A DNA stretch of 64,000 nucleotides, taken from contig NZ_JAASTT010000014.1 of the NCBI RefSeq assembly GCF_014322795.1, positions 1-64,000 on the forward strand, given 5' to 3'. Shown here piece by piece: positions 1 through 7,875 of the stretch. The notes beneath the pieces are model-generated. The model did not search any database. It was given only the letters and a program-made list of their open reading frames with translations, and had not been told where the DNA came from. Position numbers and translations under genes: made by a program. This stretch comes from Paenilisteria portnoyi. GTDB lineage: Bacteria; Bacillota; Bacilli; Lactobacillales; Listeriaceae. The first letter of the stretch is position 1, and every line of letters starts with the position of its first letter.

Positions 1-504
1 TGCGGAATCAGCAACCTTACCAAGATTACCTGCACCATTTCTAATTTGATTTTTAGCAGCACTTGTAGCCGAACTCGGCACATTCCGAATCCGCTCTGCA
101 CTCTCACGCAATGCCTGTCTTCCCATCGCGTCTACGTGAGACAAGCCTTGTTTTGCCGTCTGCCGCAGTGTCAGCTTACTACCAACTTGCGTGGCATCCA
201 ACGCCAATCCTCCAGCCTTCGTCGCCGTACTAAACGCTCGGATTCCCTTCACGCCCGGAATGATGTCCAACAACGCAAACGCCCCTCGTGTCGCGCGTTC
301 GGTGCCGTCCATTTCGCGTCCTGTCATCCAGTCTTTTCCGGTCGCCGCACTGCTCAATTCCAGTGTACCATACGCAATGCCGAGTGCCAATCCTGCGGGT
401 GGACACACAATGCTCACGCCAATGATGACGATGGCCGCGCCAATATCTCGCCACAATTCAAGATTCTGCTGGCCATCTCGAATCGAATCATATTCAAACG
501 CGCG
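1..504 (-). pseudogene. Pretoxin (PT-TG-like) fragment, copy A, running off the left edge
   Basis: Read on the minus strand this is the central pretoxin domain of a T7SS polymorphic toxin. It is near-identical to the same domain in the two toxin genes at 1466-2887 and 3953-5635. It begins at the RAFEYDSIRDGQ block (about 504) and stays open to position 1. After the shared ERIRNVP block (about 80) it diverges from both other copies into an alanine- and lysine-rich stretch. Directly upstream in this frame is a TAG stop (505-507), so the piece has no N-terminus and no start. It is fused to an essC scrap in another frame. Because the window ends here, the toxic tip and any immunity gene cannot be seen. 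It is a silent or broken cassette. Confidence 0.75.
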
Positions 505-505
505 C

Positions 506-803
506 TAATTCCAAGCTCTTCCACGCGATCGACACCGTACATTTCTAAAAATGTCATCGATTCCGGAATCGAATTTTTCAGATTCTGCAAGTGATTCAGC
601 GGCGCCAACGCACGACTCACACTCTCTTTATCAAAATCCGCCGGGAAATGATCCAGCGTAAAGGCACGATTCACAAGCTCGCCTTGCTCCAACAGCACAT
701 TCCCGTTCTTCGCGTCCCGAATATCAATAACCGTTTTCACATGCTCCGGCAGACTCTGCATCACGTCCTGCACGAACACAAGCGAAACCCCGTACTCACT
801 CAA
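506..803 (-). pseudogene. essC: EssC (T7SS FtsK/SpoIIIE ATPase) internal fragment
   Basis: About 99 codons match an internal part of EssC/YukB just before the first ATPase module. Visible blocks are FTLDHFPADFDKE, LAPLNHLQNLKNSIPE and TFLEMYGV-VEEL, which are characteristic of that protein. Nothing before or after is present: no FHA domains and no Walker motifs. The only possible start is a TTG (803) without a ribosome site. At about 506 the homology ends and pretoxin copy A begins in a different frame, so the ORF runs on out of frame for a further 30 or so codons. Full-length EssC is about 1,500 residues, so this is a recombination scar. It suggests that a T7SS locus lies or lay beside this island. 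The family assignment is from memory of EssC sequences. Confidence 0.72.
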
Positions 804-811
804 TAAATCTC

Positions 812-835
812 AAAAAAAGGGCTAGAGAAACCCCT
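812..835 (-). terminator. Weak intrinsic terminator after the SUKH gene
   Basis: On the minus strand AGGG and CCCT arms flank a short loop and are followed by a run of seven to eight T. The stem is only 4 bp, so activity is uncertain, but the position between the immunity gene and the essC scrap fits. Confidence 0.35.
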
Positions 836-977
836 AACACTTTAGTTATTCAATATTCATCCTCATTCTAAGATTCGGTTTAGTTAAGACCTTATAAATT
901 TTGTTCGAAAATGTGTTACCCTTCCAGTATTATTTCTCTGAAAACAAAAGCGGAGTTATGAAATTTATTCATAATAG
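836..977. other. AT-rich spacer, nothing recognised
   Basis: Between the immunity gene and the weak terminator. No ORF, repeat or promoter was recognised on either strand. Confidence 0.4.
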
Positions 978-1469
978 CTAGTCATGAATTTTATCTAAAA
1001 ATGCTGTGAACGTTGGTGCTACATCTGTTAGATTTTCTCTTGACAATTCCTCAACCTGCGTCATATCTAAGCCTTCTTCTGTCATCAACATCTCTTTTGC
1101 TCCAGCATTCTCATGATTCCAATAAACCACAGTTGGATTGTTTTGATTGTTTCTATAATCAAAACAAATCAGATTCCCTGCTGGATCAAAAGCAAACGGA
1201 ATAACATCTGCTGGTAAAGTGGCTTTATAATCATTAAAAACATCTAAAATAAACTCATCACTCTCATTGTCAAAAGAAAGCAGTGTACCAAAGACCTTCT
1301 CAACACCCGTCTCTAATTCAAATAATTCTGGTTCTAGGCTTGCTCCATTATTTATTTGGACACACTCCACATAATCACTTGGAAACTTAACTCCTAAATT
1401 TTTTTGAACTGTGAGAACATCTTCCAAACTTACCGCCTCATCCGCAAACTGCCACTCTATTTTACTCAT
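978..1469 (-). CDS. SUKH (SMI1/KNR4) family immunity protein
   Basis: A 163-residue acidic protein of the SMI1/KNR4 (SUKH) type. Features that show this are the helical start, LGVKFPSDYVECVQINNG near residues 25-43, and the core IPFAFDPAGNLICFDYR followed by a NPTVVYW strand. SUKH proteins are the commonest immunity proteins of bacterial polymorphic toxins and bind nuclease tips. The ATG at 1469 overlaps the toxin stop (ATGA), and GGAGG lies about 10 bases upstream, so the two are translationally coupled. A start six codons earlier (1487) would lie inside the toxin and lacks a ribosome site. The likely partner is the WHH nuclease encoded just upstream. The family call is firm; the partner is inferred from position. 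Confidence 0.85.
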   Translation of the reverse strand: MSKIEWQFADEAVSLEDVLTVQKNLGVKFPSDYVECVQINNGASLEPELFELETGVEKVFGTLLSFDNESDEFILDVFNDYKATLPADVIPFAFDPAGNLICFDYRNNQNNPTVVYWNHENAGAKEMLMTEEGLDMTQVEELSRENLTDVAPTFTAFLDKIHD

Positions 1470-2887
1470 CTTACTCCGCCTCCCCAAAGTGTATTACCAC
1501 CTAAATGATTTACTGAATGTGCTTGTGAATTTACTAATTGCATCTTCCCTGGTACCTGGTGATGGTGCCAAGTTAAGCCGCTAATTCTTGCTTTACCAGC
1601 CTCTATCTGAGCCAGCTGTTTTGCCGTAAACATATCCTTAGGAATATCCCCACGTTTAATTGCTGCCTGTAATACTTCTGTACATTTTTTAAATTGACTT
1701 GAATCTGATGCTACAAACTTATCTTCGCCTAATTTGAAAGTAAATTTCATATCATCTCCCTTAAATATAGGGAATCCTAACACGTCATAATCTATACCTT
1801 TCATGTGTGTTCCACCTGCTAACCCCTTATTTAAAATATTATTATTTGGTGAAGCCTTTAAATAATCATCTACATGACCAACTACCGTTTTAAAATCATC
1901 GATACTATCGTAACCAAAATCTTTAATTGTTGTATCATCAACAACCTTCAAAAAGTCATCAAGGCTATCGTATCCTTTAGGCACAACCCATCTTTCTTTT
2001 AAAGCACCTACTTCATCAAATCCGCTTGCAATAGTATCCTTTAATCTAACTGTTGGAAAATCCTTTCCCGCTTTTTGAGCCAGCCCCTCTACAAGTTCAC
2101 CACTAATTTTACTCCTTACTAAGCTCTCAGCCCTATGTGCATTTTCAGCGGTATTATGGACCAGATGAGTCCCGCCCGCAGTATCCTTCATAAGTGCAAT
2201 TCTTCGCGGACTGAGATTTATCGCAGCTGTCGCAACCTCATCTGCGAGCTTACTTGCTTGAATTGCACCTTTTCCAATCTGTGTCTTCACTGCATTTGCT
2301 GCTGAACTCGCCACATCACTTATAACTCTCGGCACATTCCGAATCCGCTCGGCACTCTCACGCAATGCCTGTCTTCCCATCGCGTCCACATGAGATAATC
2401 CTTGTTTCGCCGTTTGTCGCAACGTCAACTTACTACCAACTTGCGCAGCGTCCAACGCCACTCCACCAGCCTTCGTCGCCGTACTAAGCGCTCGGATTCC
2501 CTTTACGCCCGGAATGATATCCAACAACGCAAATGCACCACGTGTCGCGCGCTCCGTCCCATCCATTTCGCGTCCCGTCATCCAGTCTTTTCCCGTCGCC
2601 GCGCTGCTCAATTCTAGTGTACCATACGCAACGCCGAGTGCCAATCCTGCGGGTGGACACACAATGCTGACGCCGATAATCACAATCGCTGCTCCAATAT
2701 CTCGCCATAATTCGAGATTCTGCTGGCCATCTCGAATCGAATCATACTCAAACGCGCGCGAACTCGATACCGCCGATTGGTACTCCTCGTACGTAAATTC
2801 TTGGTCGGGATTTTGCTTACTATAGTCCGCAAACGATGCCTTCAAGTTATCCGCAAAAAAGTTATCCCCTGCCATGATGTCACTCAA
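1466..2887 (-). CDS. Truncated polymorphic toxin cassette with WHH-type HNH/EndoVII nuclease tip
   Basis: About 470 residues. The first ~250 are the pretoxin domain, nearly identical to residues ~165-400 of the toxin at 3953-5635. A unique middle follows, then a C-terminal nuclease. The last 36 residues carry TWHHHQ, GKMQLV and the spaced His of AHSVNHLGG, the signature of the WHH group of HNH/EndoVII nucleases, usually DNases. The N-terminal secretion domain is absent: homology to the full gene stops at about 2921, next to a terminator, and an in-frame TGA lies at 2928-2930. The start is uncertain: TTG 2887 or ATG 2875, neither with a good ribosome site. It therefore looks like a spare toxin tip kept with its immunity gene (ATGA overlap at 1466-1469), usable after recombination with the upstream gene. 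Confidence 0.8.
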   Translation of the reverse strand: MSDIMAGDNFFADNLKASFADYSKQNPDQEFTYEEYQSAVSSSRAFEYDSIRDGQQNLELWRDIGAAIVIIGVSIVCPPAGLALGVAYGTLELSSAATGKDWMTGREMDGTERATRGAFALLDIIPGVKGIRALSTATKAGGVALDAAQVGSKLTLRQTAKQGLSHVDAMGRQALRESAERIRNVPRVISDVASSAANAVKTQIGKGAIQASKLADEVATAAINLSPRRIALMKDTAGGTHLVHNTAENAHRAESLVRSKISGELVEGLAQKAGKDFPTVRLKDTIASGFDEVGALKERWVVPKGYDSLDDFLKVVDDTTIKDFGYDSIDDFKTVVGHVDDYLKASPNNNILNKGLAGGTHMKGIDYDVLGFPIFKGDDMKFTFKLGEDKFVASDSSQFKKCTEVLQAAIKRGDIPKDMFTAKQLAQIEAGKARISGLTWHHHQVPGKMQLVNSQAHSVNHLGGNTLWGGGVR

Positions 2888-2921
2888 CTTAATCTTGTCT
2901 TTTGGTACGGTTGTCGTTTGT
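2307..2921 (-). repeat. Pretoxin direct repeat, copy B
   Basis: About 615 bp almost identical to 4583-5196 and, in its promoter-distal part, to about 80-504. All three lie in the same orientation. Sharp edges are seen: the left edge is where toxin tips begin to differ, the right edge is next to the terminator at 2933-2974. Confidence 0.85.
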
Positions 2922-2932
2922 CGTAGTCAACA

Positions 2933-2974
2933 AAAAAAGATACTATCTAAGAGTTTGAACTCAAAAATAGTATC
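2933..2974 (-). terminator. Intrinsic terminator of the toxin/ankyrin-immunity unit
   Basis: Nested hairpin on the minus strand. The outer arms GATACTAT/ATAGTATC enclose an inner GAGTT-TG-AACTC hairpin, and six T follow. It separates the full-length toxin and its immunity gene from the promoterless WHH cassette, which supports the cassette being silent. Confidence 0.75.
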
Positions 2975-3035
2975 CACAAAATTAGTATCTGGATTTATAT
3001 CAATATCAGTAAAAGCAATTCCTAATACTTCTATC

Positions 3036-3935
3036 CTATATCCCTAACAATTTTAATATCTCAGGGTTATTATACTTTTTAGCCATATCTAAAGCTGTTA
3101 TATTTCTTACAAATTCATTAGTATATGATATATTTATATCAATATCATGATTTAACAATAATTTCACAGCTTCGGTATTATTTTGTACTATCGCTTTAAA
3201 TAGTGGGTTAGTAGACATTAAAGCTACATTGATAAAAATTCCTTTAGATAATAAAATTTCTACAACCTCATTTTCATTGTTATCAATAGCAGAATTCAGC
3301 TCAGACCCACTAAACTTATTAATATTTATACCCGCTTCAACCAAATATTTTGCTACACTAGTTTTTTTAGCAATAATTGCTGTATTTAACAATGACCCCT
3401 CTTCTGTAATGACATTTATATCTCCTCTATTCCTACCGAAAGAAGCAAATAAACCTTCAATATCATCATTTCTTACGAGTGAAGTTAATTGGCTAGAAGC
3501 CTCTACAACGCCTCTTTCTTCCCCCCACAGTGTTTCTTTTTTGTATCTATCAAAATACTCTTCATATATCTTAGTTCCTGGTTTTGGTCCGTTGATTACA
3601 GCATCTATGAAACATTGTGGTGGAGTATAAATTCCATTTACTATATAATAGAATAGCAAATCTGGAGCTGCGTATCTTTCTCCATTTTTATCTATTACTC
3701 TAATTTCCGCAAAACCTAAATTAAGTTTTTCATCACTATATTCGACCGCTTCAATTAACATAGCGTCTCTAGTCTTATTTACTGGTCTTTTTATATAATC
3801 CCATAAATTGCGTATCAAATCTTTATCAACATTAGTATTTTTTCCAACATGCTCATCAGAAATACACCAACCAATATTTCTTGCATTTTCGTAATGTTGA
3901 TGGGAATAATAACTCAAATCTTTAAATATAACCAT
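3036..3935 (-). CDS. Ankyrin-repeat protein, probable immunity protein
   Basis: 299 residues. An N-terminal region of about 150 residues that I do not recognise is followed by roughly four ankyrin repeats. The repeat cores visible are LNTAIIAKKTSVAKYLVEAGI, LNSAIDNNENEVVEILLSKGI, LFKAIVQNNTEAVKLLLNHDI and ALDMAKKYNNPEILKLLGI. An ATG at 3956 overlaps the toxin stop as ATGA, but GGAAGGGG sits at the right distance before the ATG at 3935, so 3935 is preferred; both allow coupling. Ankyrin proteins are a known class of immunity protein in polymorphic toxin loci. Its position directly behind the toxin makes it the likely antidote. It contains no signal peptide, so it acts in the cytoplasm. A strong terminator follows. 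Confidence 0.75.
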   Translation of the reverse strand: MVIFKDLSYYSHQHYENARNIGWCISDEHVGKNTNVDKDLIRNLWDYIKRPVNKTRDAMLIEAVEYSDEKLNLGFAEIRVIDKNGERYAAPDLLFYYIVNGIYTPPQCFIDAVINGPKPGTKIYEEYFDRYKKETLWGEERGVVEASSQLTSLVRNDDIEGLFASFGRNRGDINVITEEGSLLNTAIIAKKTSVAKYLVEAGININKFSGSELNSAIDNNENEVVEILLSKGIFINVALMSTNPLFKAIVQNNTEAVKLLLNHDIDINISYTNEFVRNITALDMAKKYNNPEILKLLGI

Positions 3936-3952
3936 TCTCTTTACCCCTTCCT

Positions 3953-5635
3953 TCATATTAGCCCCATAGCTTTTAGTATATCTACAGATCTTTCGCTATA
4001 GCACCATGCACAAACGGTCATTCCAGGACCCGTAACTATTTTTTGTAGCTGTTCTGGGGATAATAAATTTACATCTAACACATTAACATTGGGTGTATCA
4101 CCCCAAGCCTTTATATCCGCATCAAAAAACTCTCTTTCAGGTATCAAAGTCCCATCAGCAGTTCCATGAGAACCCGACAAAACAGTGACCTCTCCATCAG
4201 CATTATTTACTATATCAGAAAAATGATGCTGCCTAATCTTATCCGTCGAGACGAAAATTTTTCCACCATCTGCTTTGTCAACAGAATAGAGTGTTGGTGC
4301 TGAAACACCTCTTTCTATACCTTCATCTGCACCTTTGAAAAAGTCTGACATATAGGACACATCTTGTCCGTAACTACCAAATCCTTCTCGAGCAACTTCA
4401 GATACTTTAGTTGTACTCCTAGCTATCTTTTCAGAAGTTACAGCCGCATCATCAACAATGCCAAACCCATCCGCAACCAAGCGCTCTCCACCAAAGTTCA
4501 AACTCGGCATATTATTATCCCCGAAATTCGCCGTCATTTTTTTAACGGTTGTCAAGCCTTCCTGCGCGGTATTCTTCACGGTACTCGCCACATAACTTAT
4601 AACTCTCGGCACATTCCGAATCCGCTCGGCACTCTCACGCAATGCCTGTCTTCCCATCGCGTCCACATGAGATAATCCTTGTTTCGCCGTTTGTCGCAAC
4701 GTCAACTTACTGCCAACTTGCGCGGCATCCAAAGCCAATCCACCTGCTTTCGTCGCTTGGCTAAACGCACGTATTCCCTTCACGCCCGGAATGATATCCA
4801 ACAACGCAAACGCCCCACGTGTCGCGCGCTCCGTCCCATCCATTTCGCGTCCCGTCATCCAGTCTTTTCCCGTCGCCGCGCTGCTCAATTCTAGTGTACC
4901 ATACGCAACGCCGAGTGCCAAACCTGCGGGTGGACACACAATACTCACGCCAATGATGACGATGGCCGCGCCAATATCTCGCCATAATTCGAGATTCTGC
5001 TGGCCATCTCGAATCGAATCATACTCAAACGCGCGCGAACTCGATACCGCCGATTGGTACTCCTCGTACGTAAATTCTTGGTCTGGATTTTGCTTACTAT
5101 AGTCCGCAAACGATGCCTTCAAGTTATCTGCAAAAAAGTTATCCCCTGCCGTGATGTCGCTTAGCTTAATCTTGTCTTTTGGCACGGTTGTCGTTGTTGC
5201 GCCATAACCGCCATAATCATATCCGCCTGTCGTAATTATCGTTGTCGCGCCAATCGTGTTCTTCGTCTCATAATTATCAATCGACAAAGCTTCCATCTTC
5301 TCGACGAACTTATCAATGTCCTTATAAAACGGCTCGTCAATCACGCGTTCCACCATATTTCCGGCATCCCCTGCGTAATCATGAAGTACTTCTATTTTCT
5401 CGAACAAGGTTTGATACTTGCTCTCCATATCTGTAAAAGAAAACGAAATCACGCCATCTGGGTCATCTTTTCGAATATCGTTTTGAATATCTTCAAAATT
5501 ACTGTTTACTTTTTTCAACTGATCGATGACACCTTTTCCCCATGCACCAAGTCCAATGACTGTTCCCAAAGCTTCTTTGGACTTGTCCCATTCACTGTCT
5601 TTATATTTCACATCCACATATCTTGCCCCCCCCAT
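3953..5635 (-). CDS. T7SS-type polymorphic toxin, near full length
   Basis: 560 residues. Residues 1-140 form a mostly helical, acidic N-terminal domain resembling LXG/WXG secretion domains, though I cannot name its family. A Gly/Tyr/Thr-rich linker follows at ~145-165. The pretoxin domain (~170-385) contains a hydrophobic IGVSIVCPPAGLALGVAYG segment. The variable tip follows. The tip (last ~75 residues) has VLSGSHGTADG (His ~490), NVLDV, and VCAWCYSE (Cys ~542 and ~545). The His-Gly and Cys pair recall clan-CD (caspase/CHAT) peptidases, but this is only a pattern. The ATG at 5635 begins MGGARYVD; an upstream start at 5674 is possible and neither ribosome site is strong. It ends in ATGA overlap with the ankyrin gene frame. 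No LXG-associated helper genes lie upstream, unlike the unit at 13-16 kb. Confidence 0.7.
   Translation of the reverse strand: MGGARYVDVKYKDSEWDKSKEALGTVIGLGAWGKGVIDQLKKVNSNFEDIQNDIRKDDPDGVISFSFTDMESKYQTLFEKIEVLHDYAGDAGNMVERVIDEPFYKDIDKFVEKMEALSIDNYETKNTIGATTIITTGGYDYGGYGATTTTVPKDKIKLSDITAGDNFFADNLKASFADYSKQNPDQEFTYEEYQSAVSSSRAFEYDSIRDGQQNLELWRDIGAAIVIIGVSIVCPPAGLALGVAYGTLELSSAATGKDWMTGREMDGTERATRGAFALLDIIPGVKGIRAFSQATKAGGLALDAAQVGSKLTLRQTAKQGLSHVDAMGRQALRESAERIRNVPRVISYVASTVKNTAQEGLTTVKKMTANFGDNNMPSLNFGGERLVADGFGIVDDAAVTSEKIARSTTKVSEVAREGFGSYGQDVSYMSDFFKGADEGIERGVSAPTLYSVDKADGGKIFVSTDKIRQHHFSDIVNNADGEVTVLSGSHGTADGTLIPEREFFDADIKAWGDTPNVNVLDVNLLSPEQLQKIVTGPGMTVCAWCYSERSVDILKAMGLI
4583..5196 (-). 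repeat. Pretoxin direct repeat, copy C
   Basis: The copy inside the intact toxin gene, near-identical at the base level to 2307-2921. High identity with different flanks indicates recent duplication or gene conversion. Confidence 0.85.
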
Positions 5636-5702
5636 GTTAGTATCTTCCACACTCAGTATAACAAACGTAGGCAAAATAAAAAAGCCTACAACTTTAATCG
5701 TA

Positions 5703-5727
5703 ATATGACTCGTTTAAAAAGTCATAT
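5703..5727. promoter_or_regulatory. Inverted repeat upstream of the toxin gene
   Basis: ATATGACT and AGTCATAT arms separated by 9 bases, about 70 bases upstream of the toxin start. A possible -10 (TTATACT on the minus strand) lies between. It could be an operator or a hairpin; nothing identifies the binding protein. Confidence 0.4.
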
Positions 5728-5750
5728 TCCCTTCCCAATAATTAATAAGA

Positions 5751-6036
5751 CTTAGAACAGTAGAATTTGATCATCACAAGAAAGTTGCCCACCTATCCTT
5801 AGACTCATCCCACACACTGAGAACCCCCGAAGGTAAAAGTACAAAGACAGCAGCTGGTAACCACGTGTTGATTATTCCATGAGAAAGCTATCAACTCCTA
5901 GTGTACGCCGTTGAAAAAGCTAAATCCATTGCTAAGGATCATGATACAGTCCTCCACCAAGATGATTTTATATTCAGAAATCCGACATCAAATAAACCGC
6001 TATTCTCAACGAATAGCGGTTCATCCAACATCATAT
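5751..6036 (+). pseudogene. Decayed ORF of unknown origin
   Basis: One frame stays open for about 95 codons apart from a single TGA near 5881. It reads as protein-like sequence (for example VAHLSLDSSHTLRTPEG and AVEKAKSIAKDHDTVLHQDD). There is no start with a ribosome site, and the end overlaps the terminator of the next gene. I cannot assign a family. It sits at the boundary between the toxin island and the PanE/TetR pair, where a mobile-element remnant would be unsurprising. Confidence 0.3.
5997..6019 (-). terminator. Intrinsic terminator of the PanE-like gene
   Basis: Perfect 9-bp stem CCGCTATTC/GAATAGCGG with a 5-base loop, followed on the minus strand by TTTATTT. Confidence 0.7.
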
Positions 6037-6064
6037 AAAATCACTTAAATCATGTTCTATTTCT

Positions 6065-6991
6065 TCACTTAATAAATCGTTCTACAGCATCCAGCCGCGG
6101 CGCGCGTATATCGTATTTCCGAGCCTCCGCAATCACTTCACTTACAGCATAACCAACTTTGTAATGATTGTGGGCCACGAGTGCATAACTCACACTTTTA
6201 GGCGAAAACACGAGCTTACTCAGAAAAAAGCCCACAAGTTTTGATGGCAACACTTTTAAAATCTGACTTAACACATCCAACTTCGACCCCTTCGCCTTCA
6301 AAATCGGAACAATTTCCTTCATGTTGCTTCCAATTCCAGCTAGTGATGCTGACGAAGAGACTGCCTCTTTAAAACTCCCACTTTTCAACACCTCCACTTC
6401 CATTGCCGTGTTGAATGCGAAATGATTCCAGAGCCAACTTTGAAAATCCTTCGAAGTCTTAATTTTGAACCCAGCACCAGCAAAAAGAGCCTGAACCTCC
6501 AAATCCCTTTTGCTAAAGTCCGATTCAAACGTTCCCAAGTTCACAGCTTTGTAAAGCCCACCATAAACCTTACTACCTTCAAATCCACCACCAGCATTCG
6601 GAAAACCGTACACAATTTGATTTGGCGGAATTGGCTGAAGCGCCACTTGAGGATCTGTCCAGAAATTACAGAAAAACAGCACAGTTGCCTTTCCAACTCG
6701 CGGAGCAAGATACTTTGCCGCAATTGCTACTTGCTCTGGATTAACACTCAAAAAAATAAGATCATAGTCATGATTTTCCGCTATCTCTTCATGCATGACA
6801 ATCGGCCATTTCTCTTTCACCAGCCTATCTTTTTTACTCCTCCTCGCATCCCAAATTTCCAAATCCACATACGAACCATATTCCGCTTTCCTACCCTCAC
6901 GAACATAAAATTCTACAGTATGCCCCGCTTGCTCCAACGCCCATGCATACTGTGTTCCAATAGCACCGCGTCCAAAAATAAGTATTTTCAT
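6065..6991 (-). CDS. Ketopantoate reductase (PanE/ApbA) family oxidoreductase
   Basis: 308 residues, starting MKILIFGRGAIGTQYAWALEQ, an N-terminal Rossmann fold with GxGxxG for NADPH. The family reduces 2-dehydropantoate or related 2-keto acids. The C-terminal helical domain contains SWLWNHFAFNTAMEV, where this family normally has its catalytic Lys/Asn-bearing helix. The match to true PanE is loose, and Firmicutes carry several paralogues of unknown substrate, so pantothenate synthesis is not claimed. The ATG at 6991 has an excellent AGGAGG site; longer upstream starts are not credible. It is divergent from a TetR gene with a shared operator, so it is probably the repressor's target. It ends at a strong terminator. 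Confidence 0.75.
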   Translation of the reverse strand: MKILIFGRGAIGTQYAWALEQAGHTVEFYVREGRKAEYGSYVDLEIWDARRSKKDRLVKEKWPIVMHEEIAENHDYDLIFLSVNPEQVAIAAKYLAPRVGKATVLFFCNFWTDPQVALQPIPPNQIVYGFPNAGGGFEGSKVYGGLYKAVNLGTFESDFSKRDLEVQALFAGAGFKIKTSKDFQSWLWNHFAFNTAMEVEVLKSGSFKEAVSSSASLAGIGSNMKEIVPILKAKGSKLDVLSQILKVLPSKLVGFFLSKLVFSPKSVSYALVAHNHYKVGYAVSEVIAEARKYDIRAPRLDAVERFIK

Positions 6992-7012
6992 AGCAATTCT
7001 CCTCCTATTACA

Positions 7013-7040
7013 TTGACTATACGACAACGTGTTGTATAAT
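7013..7040 (+). promoter_or_regulatory. Promoter and TetR operator between panE-like and tetR genes
   Basis: A plus-strand promoter TTGACT (7013-7018), 16-bp spacer, TATAAT (7035-7040) serves the TetR gene. A 21-bp imperfect palindrome (7018-7038, arms TATAC-ACA and TGT-GTATA) covers its spacer and -10. Repressor bound there would block its own promoter and probably the divergent one, as is usual for TetR pairs. Confidence 0.7.
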
Positions 7041-7115
7041 GAATTATACGGCGTCACGCCAGCCACATCAACCCACAATTTCTTCAAATCTGTTGGACGA
7101 TGAAAGGAGATTAAG

Positions 7116-7655
7116 ATGAAAAAACAACCTGAAATAACGAAAAAAACCAGACAAGCATTAATCAATGTTTTCTGCGAACTTTACAGTCAAAAACCAGTAG
7201 AAAAGATTACCGTACAAGAAATTGCCAATAAGTCCGGATATAATCGCAGTACCTTCTATCAATATTTTACTGACGTCTACGATTTACTTAGCTTCATCGA
7301 AAATGATATTTTGGACTATATCCGCGAAAAAGTAAAAAACACGGAGCAAGCAGACGCAAAGTCAAAGGACATCCTCCTACTTTTTGAAGAAAAAGAATTG
7401 TATCTAACTGCCTTATTGGGTGATTACGGGAACATTCACTTTACCGATAAGCTAAAGAACGAATTTTTTTCTGACGGACTGGATCACTGTGTTCCAAAAG
7501 ACAGTGCGATGACACCTTATTTATTAGAATTCAACATCTCGACTGCGTTTTCTCTGATTCGTCTTTGGCAGCGTCGTCAAAAAGATTTACCACCCGACCA
7601 ATTATTTCATTTGATCGATACACTCGTTAATTCGGGAACGTCCTCTGTTAAATAA
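7116..7655 (+). CDS. TetR/AcrR family transcriptional regulator
   Basis: 179 residues. The N-terminal helix-turn-helix is clear at about 26-50 (ITVQEIANKSGYNRSTFYQYF), with the conserved Tyr-Tyr replaced by Phe-Tyr-Gln-Tyr-Phe as usual. The C-terminal ligand domain is helical and unassigned. The ribosome site AAAGGAG precedes the ATG. It is transcribed away from the PanE-like gene and has a palindromic operator over its own promoter, so autorepression and control of the divergent gene are inferred. The inducer is unknown. Confidence 0.88.
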   Translation: MKKQPEITKKTRQALINVFCELYSQKPVEKITVQEIANKSGYNRSTFYQYFTDVYDLLSFIENDILDYIREKVKNTEQADAKSKDILLLFEEKELYLTALLGDYGNIHFTDKLKNEFFSDGLDHCVPKDSAMTPYLLEFNISTAFSLIRLWQRRQKDLPPDQLFHLIDTLVNSGTSSVK

Positions 7656-7660
7656 CCAAC

Positions 7661-7698
7661 GAAAACCCACCGATTCACGACTGATTCGGTGGGTTTTC
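7661..7698. terminator. Bidirectional terminator
   Basis: GAAAACCCACCGA and its complement form a stem of 13 bp plus a few more after one mismatch, with a CGAC loop. It serves the TetR gene and the convergent small membrane gene, whose last codons it overlaps. Confidence 0.85.
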
Positions 7699-7875
7699 GC
7701 TATTATTTTTCCGCGCACGGACATACCTATTAATATAAAAATTAATCATAAAAACTGCCATGAAAATAAGGATGCGATACATATCAGGAAAGCCATAATC
7801 CGGAATAAAAATCAAAACTCCAATGATCCCCGCAATCATACATCCCAAAATATTCATCCAAATTTTTCTATTCAT
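7675..7875 (-). CDS. Small two-helix membrane protein
   Basis: 66 residues beginning MNRKIWMNILGC, with two hydrophobic segments (about 5-24 and 30-48) joined by a short loop, and a basic tail YINRYVRARKNN. The start overlaps the last codons of the lipoprotein gene by 8 bases; a start at 7908 is also open. I do not recognise a family. Tight overlap suggests co-expression with the lipoprotein. The 3' end lies inside the bidirectional terminator. Confidence 0.6.
   Translation of the reverse strand: MNRKIWMNILGCMIAGIIGVLIFIPDYGFPDMYRILIFMAVFMINFYINRYVRARKNNSENPPNQS

Noticed and set aside
230..454. Arg/Trp/His-rich ORFs overlapping all three pretoxin repeats (also 2484-2708 and 4761-4985)
   Set aside because: They are out-of-frame readings of the conserved pretoxin coding sequence. 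Their mutual similarity only reflects the repeat.
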